NCBI RefSeq assembly: GCF_000973545.1
Contig: NZ_CP010049.1
Location: 124,001-188,000, forward strand
DNA from: Blochmannia endosymbiont of Camponotus (Colobopsis) obliquus
Lineage (GTDB): Bacteria > Pseudomonadota > Gammaproteobacteria > Enterobacterales > Enterobacteriaceae
Direction of reading: 5' to 3'
DNA: 64,000 bases
Below are positions 1 through 11,068 of the stretch, in pieces. The position numbers and the translations under genes are program-made. Within the stretch, counting starts at the first letter, position 1. The number at the start of each line of letters is the position of its first letter. Below the pieces are notes generated by a model that did not search any database, had not been told where the DNA came from, and saw only the letters and a program-made list of their open reading frames with translations.

Positions 1-1
1 T

Positions 2-451
2 GTAGCATCTAATGCTGTTTTATTAGGTTTTAATGTTCGTGCTGATTCTTCCGCGCGACGTATTATTAATATAGAAAAAATAGATGTTCGTTATTATTCT
101 GTCATATATGATTTAATTAATGAAGTAAAGAAAACTTTAAATGGTTTGTTTGTTCCTGAGTGTAGATTAGAAATAATTGGTTTAGCTGAAGTACGTAATG
201 TTTTTCGTTCTCCTAAATATGGAGTTGTTGCTGGTTGTATAGTTACTGAAGGGATAGTAAAACGTCATAGTAAAATACGCATCTTACGTAATAATATAGT
301 TATATATGAAGGTGAATTAGAGTCTTTACGTCGTTTTAAAGATGATGTTAATGAAGTAAGAAATGGTGTAGAATGTGGGATAGGTATAAAAAATTTTTTA
401 GATATCTGTTCCAGTGATATGATTGAAGTTTTTGAAATTATTAAAGATTAA
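2..451 (+). CDS. infB: Translation initiation factor IF-2, C-terminal fragment
   Basis: The frame is open from the window edge, so only about the last 149 residues are present and the 5' end lies outside. The fragment contains [20 protein letters not shown] and later [10 protein letters not shown] and VAGCIVTEG, typical of IF-2 domains 3-4 (the C-terminal beta barrel that binds fMet-tRNA). The GTPase domain is outside the window. IF-2 brings initiator tRNA to the 30S subunit and promotes subunit joining. The next genes, rbfA, truB and rpsO, follow in the same order and direction as in the E. coli nusA-infB operon, which supports the call. An internal TTG at 146 is not a real start because the homologous reading frame continues upstream of it. 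Confidence 0.95.
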   Translation, partial: VASNAVLLGFNVRADSSARRIINIEKIDVRYYSVIYDLINEVKKTLNGLFVPECRLEIIGLAEVRNVFRSPKYGVVAGCIVTEGIVKRHSKIRILRNNIVIYEGELESLRRFKDDVNEVRNGVECGIGIKNFLDICSSDMIEVFEIIKD

Positions 452-554
452 TTAGTATTTTTTAATTTGTAAAATATGTAGTGTATGTATAAGAGTGTAA
501 TTGTGTTTGTTTTATACCGATAATTTTAGGTATTTTTGGCGGGGATTTTTTATA

Positions 555-944
555 ATGGGTGCAAATAATTATCATAGGATACGTCGTTTTGCTCACGAGA
601 TAAAAAAACATATTGCTGTTATTTTACAACGTGATGTTAATGATTATCGTGTAGGTGTGGTAACTGTTTCAGGAGTAGATGTATCTAGGGATTTGGTATA
701 CGCTAAAGTTTTTGTTACTTTTCTTGATAAGAGTAAAGATATAGATATAAAACATGGAATTTGTGTTTTACAGATTGCTTCTGGGTTTATTCGTCATGCA
801 TTAAGTAAAGTTATGTGTTTACGAATTGTCCCTAATCTTATTTTTGTTTATGATACTTCATTAGTGGAAGGGATACGTATGAGTAATTTAATTACTCAAG
901 TAACGAGGAGAGATATAGAATTGCAAAACAAAAATCATGGCTAA
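555..944 (+). CDS. rbfA: 30S ribosome-binding factor A
   Basis: This encodes a protein of about 129 residues with one KH-like fold. It is needed for late 16S rRNA 5'-end maturation and for growth in the cold. The N-terminus (YHRIRRFAHEIKKHIAVILQ) aligns with the RbfA family start (xxRxxRVAQExQKEIAxILQ). Other family blocks are VTVSGVDVSRDLVYAKVFVT and a C-terminal RIVPNLIFVYD. The frame is open further upstream, but ATG 555 was chosen because the family N-terminus begins there and a purine-rich GGGGA (541-545) precedes it. The last eight bases overlap the start of truB, which suggests translational coupling within the infB operon. Confidence 0.93.
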   Translation: MGANNYHRIRRFAHEIKKHIAVILQRDVNDYRVGVVTVSGVDVSRDLVYAKVFVTFLDKSKDIDIKHGICVLQIASGFIRHALSKVMCLRIVPNLIFVYDTSLVEGIRMSNLITQVTRRDIELQNKNHG

Positions 945-1908
945 GAAGTGCTTTGTGTTAAATGATATCAAACATCGCGTCGTTGACGGTATTTTACTTT
1001 TAGATAAATCTAGTGGTGAAACTTCTAATGCTGCGCTTGGTAAGATAAAAAAGTTGTTTCGTGCCAACAAGGTTGGCCATACTGGTTCCCTGGATCCTTT
1101 AGCAACGGGTATGCTTCCGATTTGTTTTGGAGAAGCAACTAAGTTTTCTCAATATTTAATAAATGCCGATAAACGTTATTATGTGATTGCTAAGTTTGGT
1201 AAACGCACTGATACTTTTGATTCTGAAGGGCGTGTAGTTTCTATTCGTCCTGTTAATTTTACTGAAAATCAATTATATAAAGCTATTGATTTTTTTAAAG
1301 GACAGCATTTGCAAGTCCCGCCTATGTTTTCTGCTGTAAAATATCAAGGTTGTCCTTTGTATAGGTATGCTCGTAAAGGTATTAAGATACCTCGTACTTC
1401 ACGTTTGATAAATATTTATAATATTGACGTCCTGCTCTGTAATAAAAAGAATATTTCTTTAGAGATTCATTGTTCAAAAGGTACTTACATTCGTACTATT
1501 ATAGATGATCTTGGAGAATACCTTGGTTGTGGTGCATATGTTGTTGCATTACGTCGTCTTACAGTAGCTAATTTTTCTACTTCATCGATGATATCTTTTG
1601 CAAAATTACACAATCTTGTTGACAATGATACATTGAAGATTTCGTGTTGTAGTAGTAGATTTAACCGTTTAGATAAATTATTATTACCAATTGATAGTGC
1701 CTTATTAGATATGCCTGTACTTAATGTATCATTATCTGTTGCTAATGTTATTCGTTATGGACAAACAGTGGAGATTGTAACTGATTTAAATAATTGTTTA
1801 GTGCGTATAATGGAAAATAGCGGGCAACGATTTATTGGGGTTGGTGAAATTCTTAATAAAAAACAATTAGTGCCTCGTAGATTAGTTTCATCGTCTATCA
1901 TTTTATAG
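937..1908 (+). CDS. truB: tRNA pseudouridine(55) synthase
   Basis: TruB makes pseudouridine 55 in the T-loop of nearly all tRNAs. The protein has 323 residues (E. coli 314). The catalytic motif [14 protein letters not shown] is present with the nucleophilic aspartate at residue 53. [12 protein letters not shown], the RTDTFD block and [17 protein letters not shown] are also conserved. The C-terminal PUA-like part ends near FIGVGEI and PRRLV as in E. coli. The gene starts inside the end of rbfA (8-nt overlap) and is followed by rpsO. An extra roughly 10-residue N-terminal segment rich in basic and hydrophobic residues precedes the DGILLLDK block. Confidence 0.96.
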   Translation: MAKKCFVLNDIKHRVVDGILLLDKSSGETSNAALGKIKKLFRANKVGHTGSLDPLATGMLPICFGEATKFSQYLINADKRYYVIAKFGKRTDTFDSEGRVVSIRPVNFTENQLYKAIDFFKGQHLQVPPMFSAVKYQGCPLYRYARKGIKIPRTSRLINIYNIDVLLCNKKNISLEIHCSKGTYIRTIIDDLGEYLGCGAYVVALRRLTVANFSTSSMISFAKLHNLVDNDTLKISCCSSRFNRLDKLLLPIDSALLDMPVLNVSLSVANVIRYGQTVEIVTDLNNCLVRIMENSGQRFIGVGEILNKKQLVPRRLVSSSIIL

Positions 1909-1960
1909 TATAAATTTAAGTAATAATATTATTTACTTTAAACAAGTTAAGGATGTTATA

Positions 1961-2230
1961 ATGCCTCTAAATATTGAAGATAAGTTGAAAATTATTTGTA
2001 AATTTGGATCTAATGTTAAAGATAGCGGTTCTACTAGTGTTCAAATTGCGCTCCTAAGTGCTCGCATTAATTATTTACAACATCATTTTTTACTTCATAA
2101 AAAAGATTATCACAGTCGTCGAGGTTTGTTACGAATGGTTTCGCGACGTCGTAAATTATTAAATTATTTAAAAAATAAAAATATTTCGAGTTACATGGGG
2201 TTAATAGACCATCTTGGTATTCGTCGCTAG
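1961..2230 (+). CDS. rpsO: 30S ribosomal protein S15
   Basis: S15 is a primary 16S rRNA binder that nucleates the central domain of the 30S subunit. The 89-residue length is identical to the E. coli protein. Family blocks are visible: [41 protein letters not shown] and the end LIDHLGIRR. An AAGGA Shine-Dalgarno at 1948-1952 precedes ATG 1961. In E. coli S15 represses its own mRNA through a leader pseudoknot; the 52-nt gap here is too AT-rich for me to identify that structure. pnp follows, as in E. coli. Confidence 0.97.
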   Translation: MPLNIEDKLKIICKFGSNVKDSGSTSVQIALLSARINYLQHHFLLHKKDYHSRRGLLRMVSRRRKLLNYLKNKNISSYMGLIDHLGIRR

Positions 2231-2299
2231 TTTGTTATAAATAGTTAATTTTGAGTATTTTTGTGTTTTATTTTTTTTGATTTATTAAAATGAATTTTG

Positions 2300-2355
2300 A
2301 TGTATATTTTAATAGTTATTTTTTGTTAATTGGTGTATTTTAGTTTAATATACAT
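2300..2355 (+). repeat. Inverted repeat in the rpsO-pnp spacer (possible pnp leader stem)
   Basis: ATGTATATT at 2300-2308 and AATATACAT at 2347-2355 are perfect reverse complements separated by 38 nt. The structure ends about 70 nt before the pnp start. In E. coli the pnp leader folds into a long stem cut by RNase III, which starts PNPase autoregulation, so position and strand fit. In DNA this AT-rich a 9-bp match can arise by chance, so it is only a candidate. Confidence 0.25.
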
Positions 2356-2423
2356 TATTGGTTTATATTGATAGCTTTAAATAATGAATAGATAGTTAAA
2401 TTTTTATATATGGGTATATAAAT

Positions 2424-4511
2424 TTGTTAAATTCATTTGTTCGTAAATTTTCATATGGAGAGCATACTGTAGTTTTGGAAAGTGGTTTAATTGCTCGTCA
2501 ATCCAATGCTGCAGTTATGGCTAGTATGGGTGATACCACGGTGCTTGTTACAGTGGTAGGTGTTCCTGATATTAAGACAGAGCAGGATTTTTTTCCTCTT
2601 TTTGTAAGTTATCAGGAACGTACCTATGCAGCTGGTCGTTTTCCTGGAGGCTTCTTTCGTCGCGAAGGTCGTCCTAATGAAACGGAAATATTGACATCTC
2701 GTTTAATAGATAGGCCGATTCGTCCATTGTTTCCAGAGGGTTTTTTACATGAAGTTCAAGTTATTGCTACAGTGATATCAGTAAATCCTCAAATCAATCC
2801 GGATATTGTAGCAATTATAGGTGTGTCAGCAGCATTAAGTATATCTGATATTCCATTCAATGGTCCTATAGGTGTTGCTCGTGTTGGATATATAAAGGGT
2901 CAATATATACTTAATCCAACTATGGATCAATTAATTGATAGTCGTTTAGATTTAGTTATTGCTGGTACTGAAAGTGCAATTTTAATGGTAGAATCCGAAG
3001 CGGATGTGTTGAGTGAAAGTGAGATGTTAAATGCTGTTATTTTTGGGCATGAGCAACAACAAATAGTTATTAAAAATATAAAAGAATTTGCAAATGAAAT
3101 TGGTCAGTCTAAATGGGCGTTGCGTTCTTTAGAAACTAGTGTTATTTTACAAGATCATATAATAGATTTAGCAAAATCGCGTTTTTGTGATGCATATCGT
3201 CTTTTTGACAAGAGTATACGTTGTGCTAGAATTGATTATATTAAAAATGACATAATAAGTCTTTTGTCAGATAATAATAATGCAAAAATGGATGTTAATT
3301 TAATTAAGAATGTATTAAACGGTTTAGAAAAGCAAATTGTGCGCCATCGTATTTTACAAGGAGAATTACGTATAGATGGGCGATCAAAGGATGCGGTTCG
3401 TAATTTAGATATACGTACTGGTATTTTACCTAGAACGCATGGTTCTGCATTATTTACCAGAGGTGATACTCAAGCACTGGTAACTGCTACTCTTGGTACT
3501 GAACGTAATGCGCAAAATATTGATGAATTAATTGGTGAACGTACTGATAGGTTTTTGTTACATTATAATTTTCCTCCTTATTGTGTTGGTGAAGTTGGTT
3601 TAGTAGGTTCTCCAAAGAGAAGAGAAATAGGACATGGTCGTTTAGCAAAACGTGGTATACTAGCAGTCATGCCAAAAATACATGAGTTTCCATATACAGT
3701 GCGCGTTGTATCAGAAATTACTGAATCAAATGGTTCGTCTTCTATGGCTTCTATTTGTGGTGCGTCTCTTGCATTAATGGATGCAGGTGTTCCTATTAAA
3801 TCTGCAGTTTCTGGAATTGCAATGGGATTAGTAAAAGAAGGTAGTAATTTTGTAGTGTTATCTGATATTGTAGGTTATGAAGATTATATAGGTGATATGG
3901 ATTTTAAAGTAGCAGGTAGTCGTCAAGGTATTACAGCATTGCAAATGGATATTAAAATTGAAGGTGTTACTCGTGAAATTATTTATGAAGCGTTAAGGCA
4001 AGCAAAATGTGGTAGATTATCTATATTAGATACTATGGAAAAAGTTATACGAGCTCCTCGTTGTGATATTTCTGAATTTGCGCCACGTATTCATACTATA
4101 AAAATCAATCCAGGAAAAATTAAGGATTTAATTGGTAAAGGGGGGTCTGTAATTCGTGCTTTAACAGAAGCAACCGGTACAAATATTGAGATAGAAGATA
4201 GTGGTATTATAAAAGTATCATCTGTAGATAAAGAAAAATCATGTAATGCTATTCGTCGTATTAGGGAAATAACTGCTGAAATTGAGGTAGGTTGCGTGTA
4301 TACTGGTACAGTTACTCATATTGTTGATTTTGGAGCCTTTGTTGCTATTTGTGGTGGTAAAGAGGGTTTGGTGCACATTTCTCATATTGCTAAAAAGAGA
4401 GTGAGTAAAGTTGCTGATTATTTAAAGATAGGACAAAAGGTATCTGTTAAAGTAATAGAAATAGATCGTTTAGGACGCATTCGTTTAAGTATTAGGGATA
4501 TTCGTGTTTGA
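2424..4511 (+). CDS. pnp: Polyribonucleotide nucleotidyltransferase (PNPase)
   Basis: PNPase is the trimeric 3'-5' phosphorolytic exoribonuclease of the degradosome. The protein has 695 residues (E. coli 711). Order: RNase PH domain 1 (about 1-220, with [22 protein letters not shown]), a helical linker, RNase PH domain 2 (about 310-540, with [17 protein letters not shown] and the catalytic-site [18 protein letters not shown]), KH domain (about 553-610, GKGG at 571-574) and S1 domain (about 620-690, [20 protein letters not shown]). The start is TTG 2424: it gives [16 protein letters not shown], aligning end to end with E. coli MLNPIVRKFQYGQHTV, and no in-frame ATG lies nearby. E. coli pnp is also reported to use UUG. 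Only a weak GGGT precedes it. Confidence 0.97.
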   Translation: MLNSFVRKFSYGEHTVVLESGLIARQSNAAVMASMGDTTVLVTVVGVPDIKTEQDFFPLFVSYQERTYAAGRFPGGFFRREGRPNETEILTSRLIDRPIRPLFPEGFLHEVQVIATVISVNPQINPDIVAIIGVSAALSISDIPFNGPIGVARVGYIKGQYILNPTMDQLIDSRLDLVIAGTESAILMVESEADVLSESEMLNAVIFGHEQQQIVIKNIKEFANEIGQSKWALRSLETSVILQDHIIDLAKSRFCDAYRLFDKSIRCARIDYIKNDIISLLSDNNNAKMDVNLIKNVLNGLEKQIVRHRILQGELRIDGRSKDAVRNLDIRTGILPRTHGSALFTRGDTQALVTATLGTERNAQNIDELIGERTDRFLLHYNFPPYCVGEVGLVGSPKRREIGHGRLAKRGILAVMPKIHEFPYTVRVVSEITESNGSSSMASICGASLALMDAGVPIKSAVSGIAMGLVKEGSNFVVLSDIVGYEDYIGDMDFKVAGSRQGITALQMDIKIEGVTREIIYEALRQAKCGRLSILDTMEKVIRAPRCDISEFAPRIHTIKINPGKIKDLIGKGGSVIRALTEATGTNIEIEDSGIIKVSSVDKEKSCNAIRRIREITAEIEVGCVYTGTVTHIVDFGAFVAICGGKEGLVHISHIAKKRVSKVADYLKIGQKVSVKVIEIDRLGRIRLSIRDIRV

Positions 4512-5318
4512 GTATAATATTATAATATAATCAGTTTTTATGTTATTAATTGTTTTATTATTTTTCATTTTTATCGGATAATTAAAATGATTTATATATG
4601 TATATGTAATGGGTATTTTTAGTGTAAATAACTTAACTTAACGATATTTGTTATTTAAATATTGATTTATTGTTGAGGTATTGTTGTAATAAAATTACAA
4701 TACATTTAAATGGTAATATTCAATTGAATGTAAGAATGTGGTTATTTGATAATAAAGAGTTTTATTTTAGTATATTTTTAAATTTGTTAGTATATGTTTA
4801 TTTATTTTTGATGTCTTTTGTTCTATTTATAGTAAAGTACATACAATAATTAATAATTGTTATGGATAGTTTGTGTTTATTTATTATTTTGTTTTTTTAT
4901 TATTATAATTTAAAATTTAGACAACTTTAAGTTTGTAGTTAAATGTAAGTTATATTGTAGTTTAGATATTTTATTTTTTTGTACTAGGTAATAAGATTAT
5001 ATAAAGTCTTTATAGTTATATCATTAAATAAATTGGCTGATAGTCATGATTAATTAAGATTTTTTAGCATAAAGTGATCTTTGAAAAGTAATAATAAATT
5101 TTATTTTCTAAAATAATAAAGGTCAATATATATATAATTCGGCATTTTAATATGTCAAGATAATAACAGAAAAATATATGAGTGTATTTATTTAATTTAG
5201 ATTAGTAAAAAAATAAATAATAATTTTGTTGTTTCGTATTTTATTATAATCAGTTTTTGTATTTTTGTGTTTTTCTTATCCTAAAATTATTAGGGTAAGG
5301 ATGATGGAGTAGATATAA
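4512..5318. other. 807-nt gene-free spacer, pnp to deaD
   Basis: No open frame or RNA gene is recognisable. E. coli has nlpI here, so this may be its eroded site, but I find no remaining similarity. A short hairpin (TTGTAAT-AAA-ATTACAA, 4684-4700) lies about 170 nt after pnp. The last 40 nt before deaD hold purine-rich ribosome-binding sequence (TAAGGATGATGGAG). Confidence 0.6.
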
Positions 5319-7025
5319 ATGTTAAGTAAAAATAATTCTTTTGTTGATTTAGGTTTAAAACATCATGCTATCCTTAATGCTTTAAAAGATTTTGGTTACA
5401 AAATCCCATCTCCAATTCAGTTAAGATGTATTCCTTATTTGTTAGCTGGTCGTGATGTGTTAGGTATGGCACAAACAGGAAGTGGTAAAACTGCGGCTTT
5501 TGTTTTGCCTTTGTTACATAACGTTAATCCTAAATTAATGGTAACGCAAGTATTGATTTTAGCCCCTACTCGCGAGTTAGCTATTCAAGTTAGCACAGTA
5601 TGTTCTGAATTTTCTAAATATATAGATGGTATTCATATAGTTCCGTTGTATGGCGGACAACGTTATGATATTCAATTTCGTGCTTTAAGCAAAGGAGCTC
5701 ATATTGTAGTGGGAACTCCAGGTAGGTTGTTAGATCATTTGAATAGGGGCACATTGAATTTATTTAAATTGAGAAGTTTAGTGTTAGATGAAGCTGATGA
5801 GATGTTACGTATGGGGTTTATTGACGATGTGGAAAATATTTTATCCAAAGTGCCTATTAAACGTCAGACAGCTTTGTTTTCTGCTACTTTACCGATAGTA
5901 ATTAAACGTGTAATTAATCGTTTTATGAATAATCCTCAAGAAGTTTTTATTCATTCTGGAATTAGTGTGTGTTCAGATGTTAGACAATATTATTGCCCGA
6001 TTTATGGTACTCGTAAAAGTGAAGCATTAATGCGTTTTTTAGAAACAGAAAATTTTGATGCCGTTATTGTTTTTGTACGTACTAAAAGTTCTACTGTTGA
6101 GGTGAATGAAATATTAGAACATAATGGTTACAATAGTGCTGCATTAAATGGTGATATGAATCAGATTTTGCGTCAACAGACATTAAATAGATTTAAAAAT
6201 GGTAAATTAGATATTCTTATTGCTACAGATATAGCAGCACGGGGATTAGATGTGGGTCGTATTAGTTTGGTAATTAATTATGATATTCCTTTAGATGTTG
6301 AATCTTATGTGCATCGTATTGGACGTACTGGACGTGCTGGACGTATTGGTAATTCGTTGTTATTCGTGGGAAATTATGAATTTAAATTATTACGTAATAT
6401 TGAACGAGGAATACATTATTCTATCCCGGAAGTACAACTTCCGTCTTCTGATACATTAAATGTTCGTAGATTAGAAAAATTTTCTGCACAGGTACAGATG
6501 CAATTACAATCTGATGATTTAAATATTTATCTTAAATTATTATCAAAGATAAAATTAAAAACTAATTTAGATATAGAAGATCTTGCAGCTGTATTTTTAA
6601 AAATGGTACAAGGTAGTAAACGATTGATAGTATCTTCAGATTTAATAAAGAAGAATGTTGCATTACCTCGTAAAGTTAAAGCTAACATTATTGATGGTAA
6701 TGGTAATGGTATACGATATAATAAAAAGATATTATCTGTTACATGTATAAAAAAAAATATGAATAAAAAAATGAGCCTTTATCGTATCGAATTGGGTCGT
6801 GATCATGGTATTAAAATGCAACATATTCTTGGAGCAATACATGGTGAATTAAACATTAATGTTTATATAGGAACAATTAAATTATTTTCTTCTTATTCTA
6901 CTATTGAATTATCTAGAAAAATACCTGACAAAATTTTGTCTGATTTTAATCGTATACGTATTTTAAATAAGCCTATAAATATTCGATTCTTAGGTAATGT
7001 TTTGTCGCGTCGCAATATAACGTAA
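5319..7025 (+). CDS. deaD: DEAD-box ATP-dependent RNA helicase (cold-shock CsdA type)
   Basis: This RNA helicase is involved in 50S assembly and mRNA decay, especially at low temperature. The helicase core carries motif I AQTGSGKT (about residue 51), PTRELA, GTPGR, DEAD (157-160), SAT and [11 protein letters not shown] (from 332). After the core comes a DbpA-like RNA-binding domain (about 485-555: [20 protein letters not shown]). The protein has 568 residues against 629 in E. coli; the basic, low-complexity C-terminal tail is missing. The start has a TGGAG ribosome-binding site about 10 nt upstream. An in-frame A9 tract lies at 6749-6757. The order after pnp matches E. coli apart from the missing nlpI. 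Confidence 0.95.
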   Translation: MLSKNNSFVDLGLKHHAILNALKDFGYKIPSPIQLRCIPYLLAGRDVLGMAQTGSGKTAAFVLPLLHNVNPKLMVTQVLILAPTRELAIQVSTVCSEFSKYIDGIHIVPLYGGQRYDIQFRALSKGAHIVVGTPGRLLDHLNRGTLNLFKLRSLVLDEADEMLRMGFIDDVENILSKVPIKRQTALFSATLPIVIKRVINRFMNNPQEVFIHSGISVCSDVRQYYCPIYGTRKSEALMRFLETENFDAVIVFVRTKSSTVEVNEILEHNGYNSAALNGDMNQILRQQTLNRFKNGKLDILIATDIAARGLDVGRISLVINYDIPLDVESYVHRIGRTGRAGRIGNSLLFVGNYEFKLLRNIERGIHYSIPEVQLPSSDTLNVRRLEKFSAQVQMQLQSDDLNIYLKLLSKIKLKTNLDIEDLAAVFLKMVQGSKRLIVSSDLIKKNVALPRKVKANIIDGNGNGIRYNKKILSVTCIKKNMNKKMSLYRIELGRDHGIKMQHILGAIHGELNINVYIGTIKLFSSYSTIELSRKIPDKILSDFNRIRILNKPINIRFLGNVLSRRNIT

Positions 7026-7092
7026 ATTATTATTATAGATTATAATTAATTAGTGATTAAATGTTGTAATGGATGATTTTTTAGGATGTTTA

Positions 7093-7494
7093 ATGATAAA
7101 GAAAAATGATTGGATATTACAGCGACTAGGTATTATTCAATGGAAGCTTAAACAGCATATAATTTGTGAAGATGAATGTTCGTTAATATTACCGTCTTAC
7201 ATTATTTTATTATTAATAGCAGATCCATTACCATCATTAGATCATACATTATTACATGATGTGATACGTAGTTTACAGTTGACTTTAGAGCAGTTCTGTG
7301 TTTTATTACCAAGACAGGCAAAATTGATATCTGACAGAGTCAGATATCACAGTTGGTGGATAGGTATCAAGCCTTTTCGTGATTTTGATGGAGCTGTATT
7401 TGTCACTCCTCCGTTGTCTGTAGTTTGTCAAAGTTCTATTATAAAACAAGATTTATGGCAGCAGATACTTAGTTCTAATTTTTCGAAAACTTGA
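7093..7494 (+). CDS. holD: DNA polymerase III psi subunit
   Basis: The 133-residue product resembles HolD (E. coli 137): KNDWILQRLGIIQWKLKQ matches E. coli RRDWQLQQLGITQWSLRR. PSLDHTLLHDVIRSL and a terminal LWQQIL also align with E. coli blocks. Psi links the clamp loader to chi and through it to SSB on the lagging strand. I chose ATG 7093 because it begins exactly where E. coli HolD begins and AGGA (7083-7086) lies six bases upstream; the frame also allows ATG 7069. Similarity is concentrated in the N-terminal third, normal for this fast-evolving subunit. In E. coli holD is at 99.3 min, far from deaD, so a rearrangement junction lies between 7025 and 7093. Confidence 0.85.
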   Translation: MIKKNDWILQRLGIIQWKLKQHIICEDECSLILPSYIILLLIADPLPSLDHTLLHDVIRSLQLTLEQFCVLLPRQAKLISDRVRYHSWWIGIKPFRDFDGAVFVTPPLSVVCQSSIIKQDLWQQILSSNFSKT

Positions 7495-8457
7495 AAATAG
7501 GATTTATTTATAAATTTAAAATTTTATTATTTTTTAATTATTATATAGTAAATATTATTAATGCATTTTATTATATTATAAAATATTATAGATATTATTT
7601 TGTTGTTGTATATAATGAAAGCTTGGTTGTATTTTAATTATTTGAGTTATTAGTTTATAAATATTGATAATATTTAATTAATTTATATTTATGATGTGGT
7701 TTATATAGACTTTTTATTTTAATAAGTATGTTAAAATATTTATTTCATTAAATCATATGCATTGTGGTATGTTTGTTGTTTATTTAAATATTTAAATATT
7801 ATTATTAATTATTTAATAATGTTAATTTATATTATAAAATTTTATTTATTTTATAATTATTAAAATATAACTTGTTGATTTCATGATTTTCAAACATAAT
7901 ATTATTTTTATTATTTATATATTTTGAATGTTTTATATTTTGTTTGTTTTTGTTAATAATTTTTTATTTAAAAATTTCAAGTATATTTATTATTTATTTT
8001 AATTATTATGTATTATTAATTATATTAAGAATAATAATTGACAATTAGACATATAACAATAATATATATAATAGTGGTAATATTTAAATTATTGTATTTT
8101 TATGCAAAATTATTTAAAATGCTTTTTAACTGTATTTATTAATATTTATTAAAGAATTTTAGATTATTTAACTTGTGTTTATTATTTTTATTTTTATTTA
8201 TGTAATTTAATTTTTGATTATTACATTTGCATTGTAATTGTGATAATGGTTAATATTTTATATTATAGTTTTATGATGTATATTATGATGTTTTATGATT
8301 TTAATTATTACATATATCAATATATCTAATAATTAATTATTATGTAATTATATTTTTTGTATTTATTTAAAATATAAATGTTTAATTGTAATGACTATAA
8401 ACAGCGGCATGATTTCTGTATCATGATTACATTATTTGTATTATTTGATTAATATTT

Positions 8458-8488
8458 TTGCTATTGCTAAAGTTATTTTTTTTATAAT
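8458..8488 (+). promoter_or_regulatory. Candidate thrA promoter
   Basis: TTGCTA (8458-8463) and a perfect TATAAT (8483-8488) are separated by 19 nt, slightly longer than the preferred 17. It is the best sigma-70-like pair in the 140 nt before thrA. In sequence this AT-rich the -10 match alone carries little weight. Confidence 0.3.
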
Positions 8489-8516
8489 GAATATGATCAA
8501 TATATGGCCATCTTAT

Positions 8517-8570
8517 AGGGAATCCCCTCGTATTTTTATCTTAATTATATGTGAAATGTACGGGTTTTTT
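8517..8570 (+). promoter_or_regulatory. Possible attenuator-like structure before thrA
   Basis: A local GC-richer patch can fold two ways. AGGG (8517-8520) can pair with CCCT (8525-8528). Alternatively CC-T-CGTA within 8525-8532 can pair, with one bulge, with TACGGG (8559-8564), which is followed directly by six T (8565-8570), like an intrinsic terminator. The two pairings exclude each other. A 30-codon open frame (8487-8579) runs through it but contains no Thr codon, so a classical thrL mechanism is not supported. Confidence 0.25.
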
Positions 8571-8594
8571 CGACTTTAAATTTAGGAGATACAA

Positions 8595-11054
8595 ATGAGA
8601 GTCTTAAAATTTGGTGGCACTTCAGTTGCTAATGCTGAATGTTTTATTCGTGTTGCTAATGTTTTAGAAAATTATATTAAACAAGGACAGATTGCTGTTG
8701 TTTTGTCAGCGCCAGCAACAATTACTAATCATTTAGTGGCGATAGTCAATAAGACATTAAATAGTATGGATATTATGCATGATTTCCATAATATAGAAAA
8801 ATTTTTTGTAGATCTTTCAAATGCTTTAGTGTATTTTCAGCCAACGTTTGATTATTTGACATTAAGCGATATACTTCGTCAAGAGTTCACTAATCTTAAA
8901 CAATTATTATATGGTATTTCGTTATTAAAATATTGTCCTGATAGCATTAATGCTGTTATTATTTGTTTAGGTGAAAAATTATCAATTTTTTTAATGAAAG
9001 AATTATTGGTTGCACGTGGTTTTGGTGTAACTGTTATTGATCCTGTAACAAAATTATTAGCTCACGGCAGTTATTTATCCTCTATGGTGGATATTAAAGA
9101 ATCTACTAAACGTATTCAAGAAGTAGTCATACCTAGTGATAATATTGTTTTAATGGCTGGTTTTACTGCAGGTAATGAACGCGGTGAATTAGTAGTATTG
9201 GGTAGAAATGGATCTGATTATTCTGCTGCAGTGTTAGCAGCTTGTTTACGTGCCACTTGCTGCGAAATTTGGACAGATGTTGATGGAGTGTTTACTTGTG
9301 ATCCACATCAAGTACCCGATGCTCAATTATTGCATTCGTTATCTTATCAGGAAGCAATGGAGCTTTCGTATTTTGGAGCTCAAGTGCTTCATCCTCGTAC
9401 TATATTACCTATTGCTCAATTTAAAATACCTTGTCTGATAAAAAATATTACTAATACTCAAGCTCCTGGTACTCTTATTGGTCCTGTTAATAACAGTCAA
9501 AATAGTTATGTAAAAGGAATAACTTATTTAAATAATATGACTATGATTAATGTTTCTGGACCTGGAATGAAGGGTATGATTGGCATGGCAGCTAGAGTAT
9601 TTGCAGCGATGTCTCGTGCTGGATGTTCAGTAGTATTAATTACTCAATCTTCTTCAGAATACAGTATTAGTTTTTGTGTTCCTAATAAAGATTTATCTAT
9701 TGCGCGTGAAGTGTTAGATGAAGAGTTTTATCTAGAATTGAAAGATGGTTTATTGGAACCTGTGGATGTTACAACTCAATTGTCTATTATTTCAATAGTA
9801 GGTGATGGCATGCACTCCTATTTTGATTTACCTATTAAATTTTTTGGTGCTTTATCTCGTGCTAATATTAATATTATTGCAATTGCTCAGGGTTCATCAG
9901 AACGTTCAATTTCAGTTGTTGTACATGATAGCAATACTGCTACTGGAGTACGAGTTGTTCATCAGGCATTATTTAATCATAGTTATCAAATAATAGAAGT
10001 ATTCATTATTGGCATAGGTGGTGTTGGTTGTGCTTTAATCGAACAAATTCGTCGTCAATGTGATTGGTTAAAAGATAAGCATATTGACTTGCGTATATGT
10101 GGTATTGCTAATTCTCGTTTTATGTTAATTAATATGTATGGTATAGATTTAAGTAAGTGGCAAGGGTCTTTAATATATGAGGAATGTGAAGTTACTAATT
10201 TAGAAAAATTAATTCATCTTTCTAAAAAACATCATTTATTTAATCCAGTAATAATAGATTGTACCAGTGATTTGGGAATAGCAGAACGATATGTAGATTT
10301 TTTATTGCACGGATTTCATGTAGTTACTCCTAATAAAAAGGCTAACACCTCTTCTATGGATTATTATCGTAAAATTCGTAATGCAGTTATAGTATCTAAG
10401 CGTAAATTCCTTTATGATACTAATGTTGGTGCTGGTTTGCCAGTTATAGAAAATTTACAAAATTTATTAAATGCTGGAGATGAATTAGTGTATTTTTCCG
10501 GGGTACTTTCTGGATCTTTGTCATATATTTTTGGAAAATTGGATGAAGGTATGTCATTTTCAGCCGCAACCATTGCTGCAAAGCAACATGGTTATACAGA
10601 ATTTGATCCTCGTGAGGATTTAGCAGGCATGGATGTAGCTCGGAAGTTACTTATTCTTGCTCGTGAAGTGGGTTATCAATTAGAATTAGAAGATATATCT
10701 GTGACATCGGTTCTTCCTGTGGGTTTTGATATTAGCGGCAGTGTGAGTAGTTTTCTTAATAGATTGCCATCTATTGATCGTGATTTTTCTGTTAAAGTTG
10801 CGTTAGCTCATGATAGGGATTGTGTTTTACGTTATGTAGGTAGTATTAATAAAAAAGTTTGCCAAGCAAAAATTGAAATGATAGATAGCAATAATCCTCT
10901 TTTTAATATTAAAGATGGTGAGAATGCATTGGCATTTTTTACTCATTATTATCATCCATTACCATTAGTATTGCGTGGTTATGGTGCTGGTAATAATGTT
11001 ACAGCTGCAGGAGTATTTGCTGATCTTTTACGTACATTAGTGTTATTTAATTAA
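8595..11054 (+). CDS. thrA: Bifunctional aspartokinase I / homoserine dehydrogenase I
   Basis: It catalyses the first and third steps from aspartate to threonine, and its kinase activity also feeds lysine/DAP. The protein has 819 residues (E. coli 820). The N-terminal kinase starts with [15 protein letters not shown], with [17 protein letters not shown] and [12 protein letters not shown] following. Paired ACT regulatory domains lie at about 315-460. The homoserine dehydrogenase begins at the dinucleotide fold [14 protein letters not shown] (about 470) and includes TPNKKANT and the [13 protein letters not shown] block. The ribosome-binding site TAGGAG lies just before ATG. thrB follows after 14 nt. 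Confidence 0.98.
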   Translation: MRVLKFGGTSVANAECFIRVANVLENYIKQGQIAVVLSAPATITNHLVAIVNKTLNSMDIMHDFHNIEKFFVDLSNALVYFQPTFDYLTLSDILRQEFTNLKQLLYGISLLKYCPDSINAVIICLGEKLSIFLMKELLVARGFGVTVIDPVTKLLAHGSYLSSMVDIKESTKRIQEVVIPSDNIVLMAGFTAGNERGELVVLGRNGSDYSAAVLAACLRATCCEIWTDVDGVFTCDPHQVPDAQLLHSLSYQEAMELSYFGAQVLHPRTILPIAQFKIPCLIKNITNTQAPGTLIGPVNNSQNSYVKGITYLNNMTMINVSGPGMKGMIGMAARVFAAMSRAGCSVVLITQSSSEYSISFCVPNKDLSIAREVLDEEFYLELKDGLLEPVDVTTQLSIISIVGDGMHSYFDLPIKFFGALSRANINIIAIAQGSSERSISVVVHDSNTATGVRVVHQALFNHSYQIIEVFIIGIGGVGCALIEQIRRQCDWLKDKHIDLRICGIANSRFMLINMYGIDLSKWQGSLIYEECEVTNLEKLIHLSKKHHLFNPVIIDCTSDLGIAERYVDFLLHGFHVVTPNKKANTSSMDYYRKIRNAVIVSKRKFLYDTNVGAGLPVIENLQNLLNAGDELVYFSGVLSGSLSYIFGKLDEGMSFSAATIAAKQHGYTEFDPREDLAGMDVARKLLILAREVGYQLELEDISVTSVLPVGFDISGSVSSFLNRLPSIDRDFSVKVALAHDRDCVLRYVGSINKKVCQAKIEMIDSNNPLFNIKDGENALAFFTHYYHPLPLVLRGYGAGNNVTAAGVFADLLRTLVLFN

Positions 11055-11068
11055 TTTAGAGTTTAATT

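Larger units (their letters stand above)
7495..8594. other. 1.1-kb gene-free spacer before the thr operon
   Basis: This is mostly A/T with no recognisable gene. E. coli carries roughly 30 kb between holD and thrA; none of it is recognisable here, including the thr leader peptide with its Thr/Ile repeats. A small hairpin (CATGAT-N5-ATCATG, 8409-8425) is present. The last 140 nt are more structured and are listed separately. Confidence 0.6.

Noticed and set aside
8487..8579. 30-codon frame ending just before thrA as a thrL leader
   Set aside because: It has no threonine codon, its ATG overlaps the candidate -10 box, and it lacks a ribosome-binding site.
9250..9993. Two 62-63 codon plus-strand frames inside thrA
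   Set aside because: They are alternative frames of the intact thrA gene with Leu/Ile-rich translations and no start signals.
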